Source of the DNA: Anthostomella pinea
Lineage: Eukaryota > Ascomycota > Sordariomycetes > Xylariales > Xylariaceae
Reading direction: 5' to 3'
Assembly: GCA_963556695.1 (NCBI GenBank)
Contig: CAUWAG010000003.1
Location: 2,914,001-2,978,000 of the forward strand
Length of the DNA: 64,000 bases
The notes under the pieces are model-generated. The model was not told where the DNA came from, did not search any database, and was given only the letters and a program-made list of their open reading frames with translations. This document shows, piece after piece, positions 22,429 through 35,421 of this stretch (its first letter is position 1; each line of letters opens with the position of its first letter). A program made the position numbers and the translations under genes.

Positions 22429-25400
22429 TCATTTTCCGTGTAGCTTTTCCTTCAGGTAGACCACAGCAGCGTAGCCAGAGCAACATTGCGTGGTCATACC
22501 ATGGGCGCACCATGGACACTTCACCATCGTGGTGATGGCAGCCGAAACCCCCAGGAGCTTGTCTTCGACAACCGAGTCGGGCTTGGCCATGCACTCGTAC
22601 ACTCTCGATGGCATATCATGGAAGAACTTGCAGTTGCAGCATTCGACAAGCATCTTTGCGATGGGTTCTGTGCGTCCTCCCGACACGGCACTCTTGACGC
22701 TGCCAGAGGAACTTTTGTGTGCATAATGCGGACGCAGTGCTCGTGAGTTGGGTAACAGGGGAACTGGTGCAGCCCTCCTTGCTTCTTGTAGGTGGGCAGC
22801 ACTTGCGGCGATCAGAGCAGAAGAGGATTGGTCATTGGCGCTATTGTTGCGCGGCATCTTGAGTGCAGACTTCCGAGGAAGGACTTCATCGGCTAATTCA
22901 GGAGGCGGCGAATTAGGCAGGCTGACTGAAGAGATTTGGTCCTTGGTCCTCTTCGCATGCAGCGATGGCTTCTTGAGGGCCGGAGGTACTTGCGCTTTGG
23001 TCGGTGAGTGTAGTTCGAGAGCAGACTGGGCCCTAGGCGGCAAAGGCGTTCGTCTTGGAAATATATTCGCTAGTTCATCGTTCAAGTCTTCCCTTGAAAC
23101 CTCGGCAAAAGTCACCGAAGTCGGCGTTGCCACTAGAGATGGATTAGATGTAAGTCCATCACGCCTCATGAATGTCGGTGTTGGTTGGTGGTCAAGACCA
23201 ATGAGGTTTGCGGTTCTGTTGTCTCTACTAGTAGCCCGGGAGACTGAGTTGCTTGGAGAATCGACCGACGGCTGTCGATATAGTTGACGAGAAACCCACT
23301 CCTCACTATGCGCGATTGGCCCAATTGGTGTTTCTGGCGATTCGCCTGCTTGTGATGGCGGAAGACCCTTTCGAGATCCAGGTCTCGAACTGTCGGGAGT
23401 AGTGGTGGGAGAAGGGGACAGGTATGCATCATCGTACGTTGAGGACGACGACCTCTCTGACGTACCCCGACTTGGCTCTGTCTGGTGCGGCTGAGAGACT
23501 GAGGCGCTAGCTGTCTCGACTCCTGCGAGAACCTTTGCTGCTTTCGGCGGTATGCCAAGGCGTTCGAATGCGGGTACGTCGCTGTCCGACTGGTGAGCAG
23601 ATATCGCTGGCGAGTTCTTCGATTTCTGCTCATACAAGGGTTTTCCTGTCGTCTTAGGGTGCGAGGTAACCGCATGAGAAACAGCGTGATACGCTACTGG
23701 ATCGACAGTGGCAGTTCCCATACTATGATCTGGATGATTCAGGAAGAAAGCATCGTCGGCATCTTCCTCTTCTGGTTCTTCAGGAATTCGCGGGGAAGGG
23801 AACTTGCCATCCAACGGCGAGCGCAGTTCCAACGCCGGTGGAGCATACGCCTCACTGACGAAGGCGAAATAGTCAGCAGATCGATGCGGCTGTAATGGCT
23901 GTTGAATCGTCGTGGGCGTCTCGAAATCGAACGTAATGAGATCCTCATAGGAGTTGTTCTCTTGTACCGCTTCTGCCTGCTCAGTGGAACCTTCTGGTGT
24001 CACAGCCTCTCCAATGTTGCCCAACTCAGGTGATACTGTTGGGGCGGCATGCCTCATGCTCGTGACGCAAGAGCTGCTGCGGTCTTGGCTTCGGGACAGT
24101 GGACGAATAGTTAAGGCGTGTGTCCCCACGGAGATCGGATCTTCTTCTTGGGTGCACCTGCGGTTGACGTCAAGGCGATCAATTTGGTCGCCATTCAGTG
24201 ATGAGGTGCTCTGACTCTGGTTGGAAGGTACCACGACTGGCTTCTGCTGGGGCTCCATTCGGTTCTCAGCGTGTAGGTGAGTGTGGTCATTGGACTGGCT
24301 AGAGTTTGCGCGCTTCCGCCCAGACTCATGCCCACGGCTCCTGTAGCTCCTGAGATCATCCACCTGACCCATCCTGTCCGGATCTGGTCTTGTGTGTTGG
24401 GATAGTCTTTCGTTCCGGGACTGCTTCTCTTGTGCCATGACTAAGGCCATCACAGAATCTCGGGTTGAGGCAAGTGGCGTTTCTATCTGGGTTCGGCGTT
24501 CTTTAGACGGCAGTATTGCAGGCGGTTCATAGTCGCTGCTGGGATCTCGTAGTTGGACAGCATGGGTTCGATGTTGCCTTCCCCGAGGAAGAATTTCAGG
24601 CCCCGGCTCAGTTGTGGCTCGCCTGGGCTTTGGTGAGAACGTATGTTCGGGTTGGTGCGGCACCTGCTCGATGGGGTTGAGGTGTGGTTTCAATGGCGTC
24701 TCCGTAACCTTCTCGGGAGGAATTTCTCTGTGTCGCTCGTGTACAGGTTTGACTTCGTGGGAGCTGCTTGGCCGCCTGGTCTGGGCGCCATCGGTATCCT
24801 CAGTGGGGTGGTAATAGAGATAGGATGGCCCTTTGAGTTTGTTCAAGGTCGAGGAGAGCAGAGACTGCGAGCGTCCGTGGCCAGAACTGATTGAGCTGCG
24901 AGCCCAAGAAGACCTCTTATCCTGTGAGGAGGTGACTGGAGTTGAGTTTGAGACGTCTGATCTGATGGAGGGAGGCTTTCGCGGGTTGGTGAAGCTCAGG
25001 TCGGCTCCAGTGTTCGTCGCGGGGGCTTTCTGCATAGATGGCGCCTCCAAGTGTTCGTTCTGTTGGTATTGGTTGTCGTCGACGCTGGTCCGCGTCTCCA
25101 TTATCTTTTGCACGGCAGCAACATTGCCATGTTGCAGCCTGAAGCTGGAGAGGAAACCCCTACTCTTCGGCTTGGCTTTGACCTCATGCGCCAGCCCCTT
25201 TCCAGCGCCTTGGCGGTTGGTCATGATGTCCCGTAACGCGGTCGCCGAAGCGAGAGCGCTCCCCTTGTCGTGTTTGGAATAAAGCTCGAGTTCAGGTGCT
25301 GATATTGACCGATCCGTCGCTGTCAATGGTTTCACTCCCGGGATACCCTGCAGTTGAAACTTGCTCAGCCTGTTACGCTTCTTGGGGCCTTTGTCGTCCT

Positions 25401-26027
25401 CTTCTTTTCTGCTCTGCTCAGTCTCCCGCTTCTTCGGTTTCTTCTTTTTCTTCTGACCGTATTGCTCCCAACTAGGCGAATGGCAGATGGAGGACTCGTC
25501 TGACAAGTCAATGTCTACATCCTCTTCGGGATCCGAAAACATCACCGTCTTTGTGCGCTCGTCTTTCCCCGGCGGTAATGATTCATCAGATCCATCGGTC
25601 CTCACGGCCAAGGTTTGAGTTGGCGATGGGGGTACGGAAATGGAAAGAGATGGCAGGCCAGAGCTCCGCCGTACGGCTTTCATGATCTGGGTCTGATGGG
25701 AAAGCGGAGGATGAGCACTTATACGCCGAGCCCTAAACGGAAGGGGATTTGCGGAGGCAGAGGGGGCACCTGGACTTGGCAGTGGGCTTGTCGCTGGGGT
25801 GTGGTCTTGCTGAATGCGCTGCATCTGAAAGGTGGGAGAAGACGTCCTATTAGTGGTGGACCGGCATGTGGAGGGCATATATATGACGAGTCTGGATGCG
25901 AATAGTTTCTGGGGGAGGGTTGCATGCCGGAATATCATACCTTGCACTTCTTCTCCAGCTCGAGCATCCGATTGAAGCTGTCAGCCCTCGACGGCACGTC
26001 GGTCTTTGCCTTCTGTACTTTGGTCAT
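22429..26027 (-). CDS. large disordered fungal protein with conserved Cys-rich C-terminus
   Basis: Exon 1 is 26027-25941 (29 codons, starts MTKVQKAKTDVPSRADSF). A 116-nt intron (gtatga...tttcag) follows, then exon 2 at 25824-22429, giving 1160 aa. This start is chosen over an in-frame ATG inside the intron because it gives a helical first exon and a clean splice. Most of the protein is Ser/Pro/Lys-rich and looks disordered, with a basic lysine stretch (GQKKKKKPKKRE), consistent with nuclear or cytoskeletal contacts. The last 75 residues are compact: CCNCKFF, then VKCPWCAHGMTTQCCSGYAA, which resembles a metal-binding module. I recall similar C-termini in other ascomycete hypothetical proteins but no assigned function. 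Confidence 0.85.
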
Positions 26028-29000
26028 ATTGGGGATTACGCGTCAACCGGTAGCACGGCAATTCGAATAGATGGCGTCGGCAGACGGAGGAGCCAGTTGG
26101 GTGCTGCGACTGGTACTGGGACGAAGGGCCGTGTGGCCGCAAGGTAGAGCCACCGGGTTGAGCGAATCAGCCAGTTGGGTGTCGTGCTTCTCGGCCGGCC
26201 CTGTGTTAAAGGCAGGTATTACGGACAGGTACGTAGCGGCACGGGTGCCGGGTGTGTGTAGGAACAATGAAGAAATGTTGAATATATCCTGCGAGCGGGC
26301 CTTGCTATTCCAAATGCGTGCGTCCGTATGGCCGGGTTGTATTTGGAGGCACGGGTCTTGCCAAATTAGCGATGGCCGGAGTATCGAGAAGGGATTCGTC
26401 CTTGTCGACGTTCCCCGCAAACGAGCGAGATTGTGGAAGCGACCGCTGTGGCCGAGGGTATGCGCTGCTGAGTATGGCGCGGAGTTGTGCCGGGACAAAA
26501 AAAGGTCGAGCGAGTGTGTAGGACGGTTGGCAGTAAGTGAGTGAATGCGTGCGTGTGAATAGCGGTAGACACGGTGGTTAGTCAGACGACGATGTTGATC
26601 ATCAAGATAGGCGGTGTGCTATGTGCAAGTACGGTACGGTACTGATATGTCGGCATGCGGCAGGTTGTTCAGATTACGCGGATAGGTACAAGTCATATTT
26701 GACGTGAATGAAGTGACAAAGGCAAAGGCAAAGCTGAATGGAAGTACTAGAGCATGACGAAGAATGGGTATGTAGATGTTGGCAGATGCGTCAGCGGAGG
26801 AAAACAGATGAAGATGAAGCGATGGGACTCCACTGTTGTTTGCTTTTCTCCTCCAGCTTGAGTCAACGAGATAAAAGACAATGTGATGCATTCAATTGTA
26901 TGTGGTGTTGCCCAGTGGTAGGTATTTATGCAAGTATCTTATGAAGGTACTTGGTATGGAGTATGTCGCGCCTTCCAAGTTACATCCAATGTTCAGCATG
27001 TACAGAAGAGCCAGGAGCGACCCACGATGAGGAGGGCCACATGAGGTGCAAGGACCTCAGGAGAGGTGGCTGAAGGAACGGCGCAAGCTCTGGACCAACT
27101 GTCTGAACACGAGTGGCGTGAACTGTCGACCCGAAGGTGGGATCACGAAGTTCTCGGCTGTGGATTGCATCACTCACCGACCATGGCGTCAGGGAGGAAG
27201 AGCTGCACCTGCGAGGAACATATATTACGGGGCTCGGGCTTGGGCCCGGACGCTTGCATGTTCGTATAAGGTAGGGAATGTATGCCAGACACAAAGCTGG
27301 TAGGTGACACAGCATCGAAAGCAAGGGTCGTAGGGCAATAGTTGATAGGTTGATAGGAGGTTGGAATTTGCGTATTGATGTCGTGATACCATGTGGCCGT
27401 TACCAAGCCTGGAGCTGAGACTCACTATTGAATATTCGTAATTCGGACTCACGAGTCTCAGAGACTGGTGCAGATGGAAGAGTTGACAAATGGAAGACAA
27501 GCGCTGGACACGCCTCGTATACGAACGCCGTAAGGGACAGGGAGAGTCGATTCAAGATTGATAGGGCTTCCAGGTGGACCTTGGCAGCTGCTTGGCACCG
27601 GTCGGCGCACATGCCACAACTGAGATCCCGGGGCCCCGCCCTGACCTCAGCTCCGTGGTGGGGTCCGTGGGCCTAACCGTCGGTGGTCACATTTAGTGGA
27701 GCGCTCTAGCATGTATTCCACCTCCAGCTGTCAGCCTGAGCCCTTCTTTCCAATCCCGCCATAAACCAACATCGTCTTCAGGTTCAGCCGTTTCAGCGAC
27801 ACGAATGTGTCTTGAGCCCGAGTACACGATTACATTCTACATTTCTGAGGGTCATCACGCGAACTCTGAGTCCAGGTCGACGATTCTAGTCGTTCTACAA
27901 GGCGTGCTATCAGGCTGTGCTTTACATAACTCGCCCCGACTTCGCTAGAACATCAGGCGTGCGACAGGTGCAGACTCGGAACCAACACCCGAGCTTATCG
28001 ATCAGATGTATGTAGCCGGATACCACCCACACACCAGCTTGCTTGTGCTTGCCAGCACATCGTGAAGTATTATTGAAGCCTCCTAGGAGCTTCTATTCCT
28101 CCATGCACACCTAGCACTTGGTGGAGAGGAGGACTAGGTACGAGTCTATTTGTCATTCACCGACCATGCCACGCTCACATATCGCCGGCGTCCTTGGCGA
28201 GCGCAGGATTTGTTCTAGAATCAAACTTTCTCCCATGGTGACATCAATGCCGGAAAACGGCAAGAACGAGACTGTAACCTCCACATAACATCGCATGGCC
28301 GTCAGATCCGATCCCACGATTCACACCCGCGCCCTCGGAAAATACCACATCGCCATTTTCAACCGCATTTAACCATATTAGCCGCCTGGCTGCCCCTGTC
28401 GTAACCCCAATATGCGGCAGCTACCTCTTCACGACAGTGTTCCAGCCGCTCTCTAACTCTACATTTCACCGCGCCTCTCACTTGCCGTGCATTGCATACA
28501 ATGCAACCACGGCGATGAGAATCCTTGGCACGCCAGATCACTCATATGGGCTGCTGACAAGGTTCTACGACAAAACGCGAGATCCCATCCATGGGCTTTA
28601 GCAGAGGACGCGTAAGCAAATGATATTGGTTGTTACTCTACAAGAGGGTATCCGAGGACAGAACTGCGAGTGAATTCAGGGAACGGAACCACCAAACATT
28701 TCCCTAACCCGCGGTGTCCGAAATACAATGGATGTAACGCTTCGGAATCAGACCTTTGCTGTCCTGTTCTCGTTCTCATTTCCAGAGGACACTGTCTGCC
28801 GTATCGGCACATCGGACGAGTCTAACCACATCATCGTCCGAGGTCCGGGTATCGAGGGCCTACCTGACCACAGTCGACACCACCTGCACTTGACTATTGT
28901 CGAGACCTCTACCAAATCGGTAACCAGACCTCAACCCCTCAGTCCTGCTGCCTCGGATTAGCGCAATTCAGCTAGTGATCTGGATAATTACGCGCGTATG

Positions 29001-29486
29001 AGGTGGGCTGCGAATTAAGGCTGGGACTCACCCGTTACCAGGTAAGTGAGCCTCAGCTGTTGTTCGCGTTCCCGCGGCCGGTGTCTTGGCTGCTTCCGCC
29101 ACGACCCGGCACGAACCCTGTCCACGAAAAGGGACGACCCGGAACAGTGCCAGTAATGCCGCACGTGTGCTCTGATACTTTGATTACGTCTATTTCACTC
29201 CAGCTAGCGTGGGAACATCAGTAAGTCCCGATCTGATCACATGATGGCTGCTCTTTCTGGCACAGCAAGGCTGTACAAGCGCTGGCCGTGACCCCTTTCT
29301 ATGGTCTATCGCTTGCCAGTATACTTTTCCCAGCGTTACCTTCTACAACAATATACAAGTGGATACCTAGGTATGTTCTGCCCCGCCTCTATGCAACTGG
29401 TCTCGGTCTCAAGACCCGAGTCTCTATCGGCTGACCGACCATCCGTACGCCAGCTTCCAACATGGGAAGACGATGAGTTACGCGAT
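26028..29486. other. long intergenic region, no gene seen
   Basis: About 3.5 kb upstream of the large disordered-protein gene and downstream of the PAF-AH-like gene. Frames up to 157 codons occur but overlap on both strands and look non-coding. It must contain the promoter of the 1160-aa gene. Composition is ordinary, with no RIP signature. Confidence 0.4.
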
Positions 29487-31241
29487 TTACTCTGTAGTAA
29501 CAGGTATCGACTCGGAGCGATTTGGGCGTTCTAACTGTGCCGTATCTGGACTGAGATGCATCCAGACTTCGTCGCCCTGCTCAAACTGAATCACGCCCAC
29601 CAGTGGATTCCCATTCGCGTCGGTTGCTACTCCTGACATCTTGCGCTTCCGTCGAAACCAGCTGGTGGACCGGACCCAGAACTCATTCGGTATCTTCAGT
29701 CGAGCAGCCACCCATTTGTCCTCAGGTCGGTAATCACTGGGCAGCTTATTCGTTGCTAACTGCTCTGTACGCAATATACCTTCGTCGGGCCACGTGTTGC
29801 CGACGGTCTGTTCGGAAGGCAGCACTCTCTTCAAAAATTCCATGGATGCGTTGACAGTCAGGTAGATGGCCCGTCTCGGGTCGGTGACAGCCTTCATCAA
29901 AAGGGAGATCCAATGGGGATAAAGGAGCGCAAAGTCGGACTGGGATAGATGCGCCGATCCTTTTATGGTCAGCATCCAGCACAAGGCGCCACCGTCTCTC
30001 GCCTCTCTACCAATGTCGTCGAGCCTCTGGAAGTTCTCTGGCCAATGCATAAAGGCCTCGGAATTAATCATCAGGATGGGCTTCTGCAAGGGCGAATGCG
30101 CAACTTCTCCCAATTTCGGTGTTGCTGGACCCCATGCATCGAGCAGAATACCTTGGCCAATCCAGGGGAACCGGTCCTCCTGACGTGTAACCTGGACCGT
30201 CGTTGCACCACCAAACGAATGGCCCATGGCTGTGACATTGCGCAGAAACATTCGGCCTTCCCAACTAGACCATTCAATATTCGCCAGCCCCTTCGAGCTT
30301 GATCCCGCATTGCCTTGTTTTCGCAGGTTGGTCTTTCTGACCAGCTCTCCTTCACCATTGTTGATCATCTCGAGAGTATAGTACGCCTCCTCGATTTCGG
30401 CCATGCGCATCTCGATCTGTGCATTCCTCAGTACGGTGTCCACTCCCTGTGTGTTGTGTGGTGCAGTGTCGATGGCATTATCTTCCGGAAAGAGGTAATC
30501 TAACTGGTAGTGGTCTGTGGCGTCTGTATTGCCGGTTTTCAAAGTGCCTGCCAGGTCGCCATCAGGGGGGACGTTGACGTACGAACGTGCACCACTACCG
30601 TCTCGGTGCTCCAGAGCAATGACAACAAAGCCGTTGCTGGCAAGCTCGCCACAAACGGCACTGTAGCAGGTCCGCGAGCCGCCAAGACCGTGGCTGAATA
30701 TTATGACCGGAAACTTGGGGTTTACATTCTCGGCTCCGGTCAGGGTATTCTGGCTGTCCGTCGCAACCGCCTCCTCTTGTGCCGCATCGACCAACTTATC
30801 GGCCAAATTGGCGTTCCGGTAGACTGGCAGCTTCGTGAACATTGTCGTAGCCGCGATGTATGCTGTCACCGGAATGTCCGAGACGCCATAAAACTTCGCA
30901 AATCCGTTGCAGGTCTGGATCCGCGGTCTCGGTAACCACGTAGCTCTCGACGGCTTCTTCCGCTTCGATGCGTACGAAGACGTATCGCACGGGTAGTACA
31001 TGGCGAAGAGTACCGTGTCCATCCGCAAGGCGTGCTTGTGATTCCGTTTGATGTGTGAGAATGTCCTCGGCTCGCGTGCCGGCATCTCGATCTCCATCGT
31101 CCCGACGCTGTAGGGTCCGGCATAGTCCGGCAGCTTGTGGAAGAAGTGCTCCCTCAGCCGGCGAGGGGGCACCGGACCCGGATTCGGCCGCTGCTTTTCG
31201 GTCTGCGCCTGTTGCTGCTGTTTCTGTTTCGTTCCGTCCAT
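29487..31241 (-). CDS. PAF-acetylhydrolase-like (plasma/type II) lipase
   Basis: A 584-aa single-exon frame. It shows the PAF-AH arrangement: FPVIIFSHGLGGSR around 177-190, nucleophile elbow GHSFGG at 340-345 (Ser 342), a candidate Asp in LLDAWGP about residue 366, and His in KGSAHLSQSDF about 430. These enzymes hydrolyse short or oxidised acyl chains from platelet-activating-factor-type phospholipids (EC 3.1.1.47). The first 25 residues are Gln-rich, with no signal peptide, so an intracellular enzyme is inferred. The length fits fungal homologues with an N-terminal extension. Confidence 0.85.
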   Translation of the reverse strand: MDGTKQKQQQQAQTEKQRPNPGPVPPRRLREHFFHKLPDYAGPYSVGTMEIEMPAREPRTFSHIKRNHKHALRMDTVLFAMYYPCDTSSYASKRKKPSRATWLPRPRIQTCNGFAKFYGVSDIPVTAYIAATTMFTKLPVYRNANLADKLVDAAQEEAVATDSQNTLTGAENVNPKFPVIIFSHGLGGSRTCYSAVCGELASNGFVVIALEHRDGSGARSYVNVPPDGDLAGTLKTGNTDATDHYQLDYLFPEDNAIDTAPHNTQGVDTVLRNAQIEMRMAEIEEAYYTLEMINNGEGELVRKTNLRKQGNAGSSSKGLANIEWSSWEGRMFLRNVTAMGHSFGGATTVQVTRQEDRFPWIGQGILLDAWGPATPKLGEVAHSPLQKPILMINSEAFMHWPENFQRLDDIGREARDGGALCWMLTIKGSAHLSQSDFALLYPHWISLLMKAVTDPRRAIYLTVNASMEFLKRVLPSEQTVGNTWPDEGILRTEQLATNKLPSDYRPEDKWVAARLKIPNEFWVRSTSWFRRKRKMSGVATDANGNPLVGVIQFEQGDEVWMHLSPDTAQLERPNRSESIPVTTE

Positions 31242-34203
31242 CTTGGGTGCTCGTCACGTGGGGTGCGAGGCTCCCAAACGGCCTCACCACCTGCACTATA
31301 TTCTTGCGAGGTTGTCTCGGAATATTTCGTCGTCATGGAGGTATTGTGTGTATTATGTCGATGTGTATGAATGTAATGTCCAAGCAAAGTCACGGCCAAG
31401 GCAGTCGCAGGCGGAAAGTACACAGCTTGAGGCTTGACGACGATATTGCCAAGCGATAGGCGCGACGCCCAAACAACCTGCAGGCTCCACCCCAGCGAAT
31501 CCAGGAACATGACGTCATATTCACGTTTCATGGAAAAGCCCTGGAGGACGGGAATCGCCCTGAAAATAGGTATCCGTCGCATCGTACCTGACTCGAAACA
31601 CCATGGGCATCCTCACCAAATCACGATTCAACACGCAAAGCTGATGACTTTTCCAGACTTGAGGTGATGACTGACGCCGCACTTTGCTTTTACGATGGTC
31701 GCTGATTTCAAGTCACCGTTGACAAGCTATCAACCACAACAGCGCAGCACATATGGCTACACAGAGTCGACTCATTGCACGATGCCGGAATCAACGTATG
31801 GTGCTTCAAGGATTCTACACCACAGGGCTATCCTCACATCCGTCCATGTACCTACATTAGCACACAACTCTCATGTGCTTGACAATAACGGAACAACGTT
31901 CGAGTTCAACCCTGACCCTGCTGCCCTGTCGATCTGCACTAGAGATTAGCGCCGGTCACGATCCATCTGTTCGGGACCTCGGACGACGCCACACCTACTT
32001 ACGACTTCAATGTTACCAGGCGCACAGCCACCGCGGCTTTACCTACATACCTACTTTGTCACCTGTAGCTTATTATTGGGGAGGTCGCCACATCGTCACG
32101 TTTAACATGACTGGTCCCGCCGGATCCGGCCCAGCCTCTGTAGCCAACCCTGCTCTTTACATTGGTACAGTCGAGGCGGTTGGCTAAATTCAACCTCCAG
32201 ACAGGTTTCCGCCTGCCTCACTTCAACGAGCAGCAGCGGCACGGTACTTCACTAGGGACAGTCCTGTTCCTCCCGAAAGACAGCGTTGCATTCGCGTACA
32301 GGAATTCGCAGCGGCCGAGATCTAGATCCGCCCCCTCGTGCCGTTCCCCAGGTTTGGTTGATAGGGTGCTAACAGTCAACAGATGACCGCCAGGCCCACC
32401 CCAGATCTGCAGCATTTATGAACCTGCCTAACCTAACAAACTATACACCACTGTGGAAAAGCTTGACTCCGAGCCGAATGGTATGGCGACACAAAGATCA
32501 GGCACGTCATCAACGTGCTGGCGAATAACGGAACTTGGGCTCGCTGTCCGTCTCCCAATCACAACTCGAGAGCCCTCCAGCTCCTGCAGCACGTGCGAAT
32601 GGCGAATCGTATCACCGTGAAGACGCCAGATGCTGCAACTCAGCGCGAACGAGCGCATATGTTGGGTTCCTGCCGTAGATGGAATCGGCGGCCCTCAATT
32701 ATTGCCAGCCACGTGTCGCCGCGGTGTGTGGTTTTAGCCGGCATAGAGTGAGTACATACTTCCAGGGCGGTGTGATGATGGGATAGTTTTCGCCTCATTT
32801 CCCTATCAGGCACCGCCATATCCGAGCTTGACATTCACACCAGAACCAGCGTCGTACGGCATGTTTATCGATCGTGCTGCTGCCACTCTGCGATGCACCA
32901 CGAAGGGAAGCTGAATCCTCAGGTCAGATAAAGGCAGGTCGCCTCGTACAGCCGAGACGCACCTCAGCGCCAATGGTGCCTTCCTACCTACGCCGAAGGA
33001 CAAAAACCGCGAGGGATACATATTAATAGTAAGCCATCCATTTCCATTACGTTTCGTATTCCACGCGTTCGGTCTCGTCCCTGGCCTATTGCCTTCGCCA
33101 TCCTAACACCGTGCTCTTTCTTCCCTCGTCCCTGGTTCGAGCACCCGGTCCTCGTCTCGATTAGCGGGTAACAGGCATCTTGTCCCATTTCGCTACCCTC
33201 CTATATGCCGGCGTGAGGCCCAAAATACCTTCAAATATTTCCTGAACGGGCATGGGGAACCAGAGTGTGGCGTACCACGGCCCTGCCTTCCCTTCATCCC
33301 GTATGCGCCCTTCACGATGCGCAGCACGTGTGCGTCGTACGCGCGGCGAAGTTGGGCCTGGAACCATTTCCTGTCCTGCTTACTCTTAGGGCGTCTACCG
33401 GCGTACCTTGCAACTACCAGTCGACGAACTGCTGCTATTATCGTACCTTGTGCCTTGCCAGGAAGGCGCCATCTCGCTGCCTACTACCTTTTCATCTAGA
33501 CTCCGAGATCAGCAACGCCTCTTCTACGAGATGCTTGCCTCCTTCGGAACGGTCCGTCGATGGTGTGCAAACCTAGTGAAATGAGCTATGCGTGGAGAGC
33601 CTGGTTGATTGATTAGGGAAACGAGTACATCGGATGTATTAGGATCAGCTCGGATACCCGCGGACCGAGTTGTGTTGCGACAGATTGAGTCGATACGGCG
33701 TGATCGTCTGGGGCCCTCGAGCGAAAAGCCTGGGACCTGGGCACCCTTTGTGTGGACGTGGGCGTCTTGCCTTTATGTCGAAGAGACTTTGGACTTGCCC
33801 TCCATTAACAAGTAGGTAGGATAATTCGCGGGTCTTTCTACGAGAAAGAGTAATTGCGATCGTCACTTCTCGAGGTTGGATATCCCAACGGTTTCGGCGG
33901 TGAGTATCGTGGTACTGGAGAATCATTCCATAAGGGGCTAGGGTTGACCCTACACACGGACACAGTTACACGGTCAGCTGCATTCAGAGGGCCTTGTTCG
34001 TTTCCATTCCCAAGTGAAGATCGTTACGAATACAGGCGAATAAACCGCGGTTGCGGTATTGTTCCATAGAACCGCAAAAGCGAAGTTCTTGGGTTACATG
34101 AGACATTCGGAGACTCTATTCTAGCAAGCTCCAAAGTCAATGCCCATTTTTCTTGCCAGGCTCAGAAATTTCTAATCCGCACACAATATATCGTACACGA
34201 TGC
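31242..34203. other. long intergenic region, no gene seen
   Basis: About 3 kb between the PAF-AH-like and mcr1-like genes, both on the minus strand. It includes the promoter of the former and the 3' flank of the latter. The short frames found look like chance frames. Confidence 0.4.
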
Positions 34204-35421
34204 TTAAAACTTGTAGACCTGGTCCTGCGAGTAACCCAGCTCCTTCAGGTATCCGGCCAGTTCGCCCTGGTCCTGGGGGCTCTTCTTGGTGCCGGAGATA
34301 GCCTTGTACAGGCCGGGAGGGCCACAAACAAAGACCTTGACATTACCACTCTTAGGCTCAGGCAGGACCGTCTTCAACAAATCCTTGGTGATAAAGCCCT
34401 TGTTGCCGACCCACTCCTTGGGCGCGTCGTCCAGGACGTAGAAGGCGCGGAAGCGCTGCGGGTACGTGTTCTCGAGGTCCTCGAGCTCGCGCTTCAGCAG
34501 GATGTCGGCTTCGGACACGTTGCCGAAGACGAGGGTCACCTTGGTCTTGTCGGCCGGGTTGCTGAAGATGGCGCGGCAGAGCTGGTACATGGGCGTGATG
34601 CCCGTGCCGCCGGCCACCAGCGCGATGTGCTCGTGCTTGTTGGGCGTCCAGGGGTACTTTGGGAGGGGCCCCTTGAAGTCCAGACGCTGGCCGGGGATCA
34701 TGTCGTGCATGTGTGTCGACATGGGGCCGTTGGGGTATTTCTTGACGACGAGCTCGATATAGCCGCGGGCATCTACACAGAACCATATGTCAGCCACATT
34801 GTATTCCCTGCGCGCAAAGCAAAATATGTCACCGGGAAGAAAGGACGTCTGCTATGCACTCACCTTCATCGCTCGTCGGCGTGTACGGCCTAAGGACAGG
34901 CTTCTGGCCCTCGGTCTGGAACTTGGTCAGGAGCGCGCTGGCGACCTTGAGACCCGAAACCATGTCGTCCTCGGGCAGGTGGAAGACGAATCTCTTGGTG
35001 TTGTGGTTGACGATCTCGACCTCCTTCAGCAGCAAGGAAATAAAACCCTGGTCGCCGCCCGTGAAGGCCGGCTTCGCAGGTCCGGACGAGGGGATCGCGT
35101 CCTTGGCCTTGTTCTCGATCTTCTGGCCCTGCGGGGTGGAGATGAACCAGTAGCCGGCGCCGCCGATGGCGGCTGCGCCTCCGACGGCGTAGAGGAGCGT
35201 GTTGGAGCCGCCTGCTTTCGTGGGCTCGGTGGCGTAGGTGCGCGTCGAGAGGAGGGACTGTGGGGGAGGGGATCGTCAACATCACTCAGTGTCTGTGGTT
35301 GAGTTTGAGACTGCCAGATCGCAGCTTGGGTTGCTGACTTCGGAGCTCCGGGAGCCCGGGCGAGGAACATACTCACTTTCTTCAGCGGCTGAGCCGCGCG
35401 GAACGCGGATCTGGCAAACAT
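34204..35421 (-). CDS. mcr1: NADH-cytochrome b5 reductase, mitochondrial type
   Basis: Three exons, 35421-35377, 35257-34864 and 34772-34204, give 335 aa (introns 119 and 91 nt, gtgagt donors). The N-terminus [15 protein letters not shown] is an amphipathic mitochondrial presequence. It is followed by a small membrane helix ([18 protein letters not shown]). The FAD domain has LRPYTPTS, the linker [15 protein letters not shown], the NADH domain [11 protein letters not shown], and the terminal CGPPG. This is the family signature of yeast Mcr1, which transfers electrons from NADH to cytochrome b5 or related acceptors at the mitochondrial outer membrane/intermembrane space. An in-frame ATG at 35442 could add seven residues. 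Confidence 0.93.

Noticed and set aside
34153..34893. 246-codon plus-strand open frame
   Set aside because: Shadow of mcr1 exon 3 on the opposite strand; GC-biased composition explains the openness.
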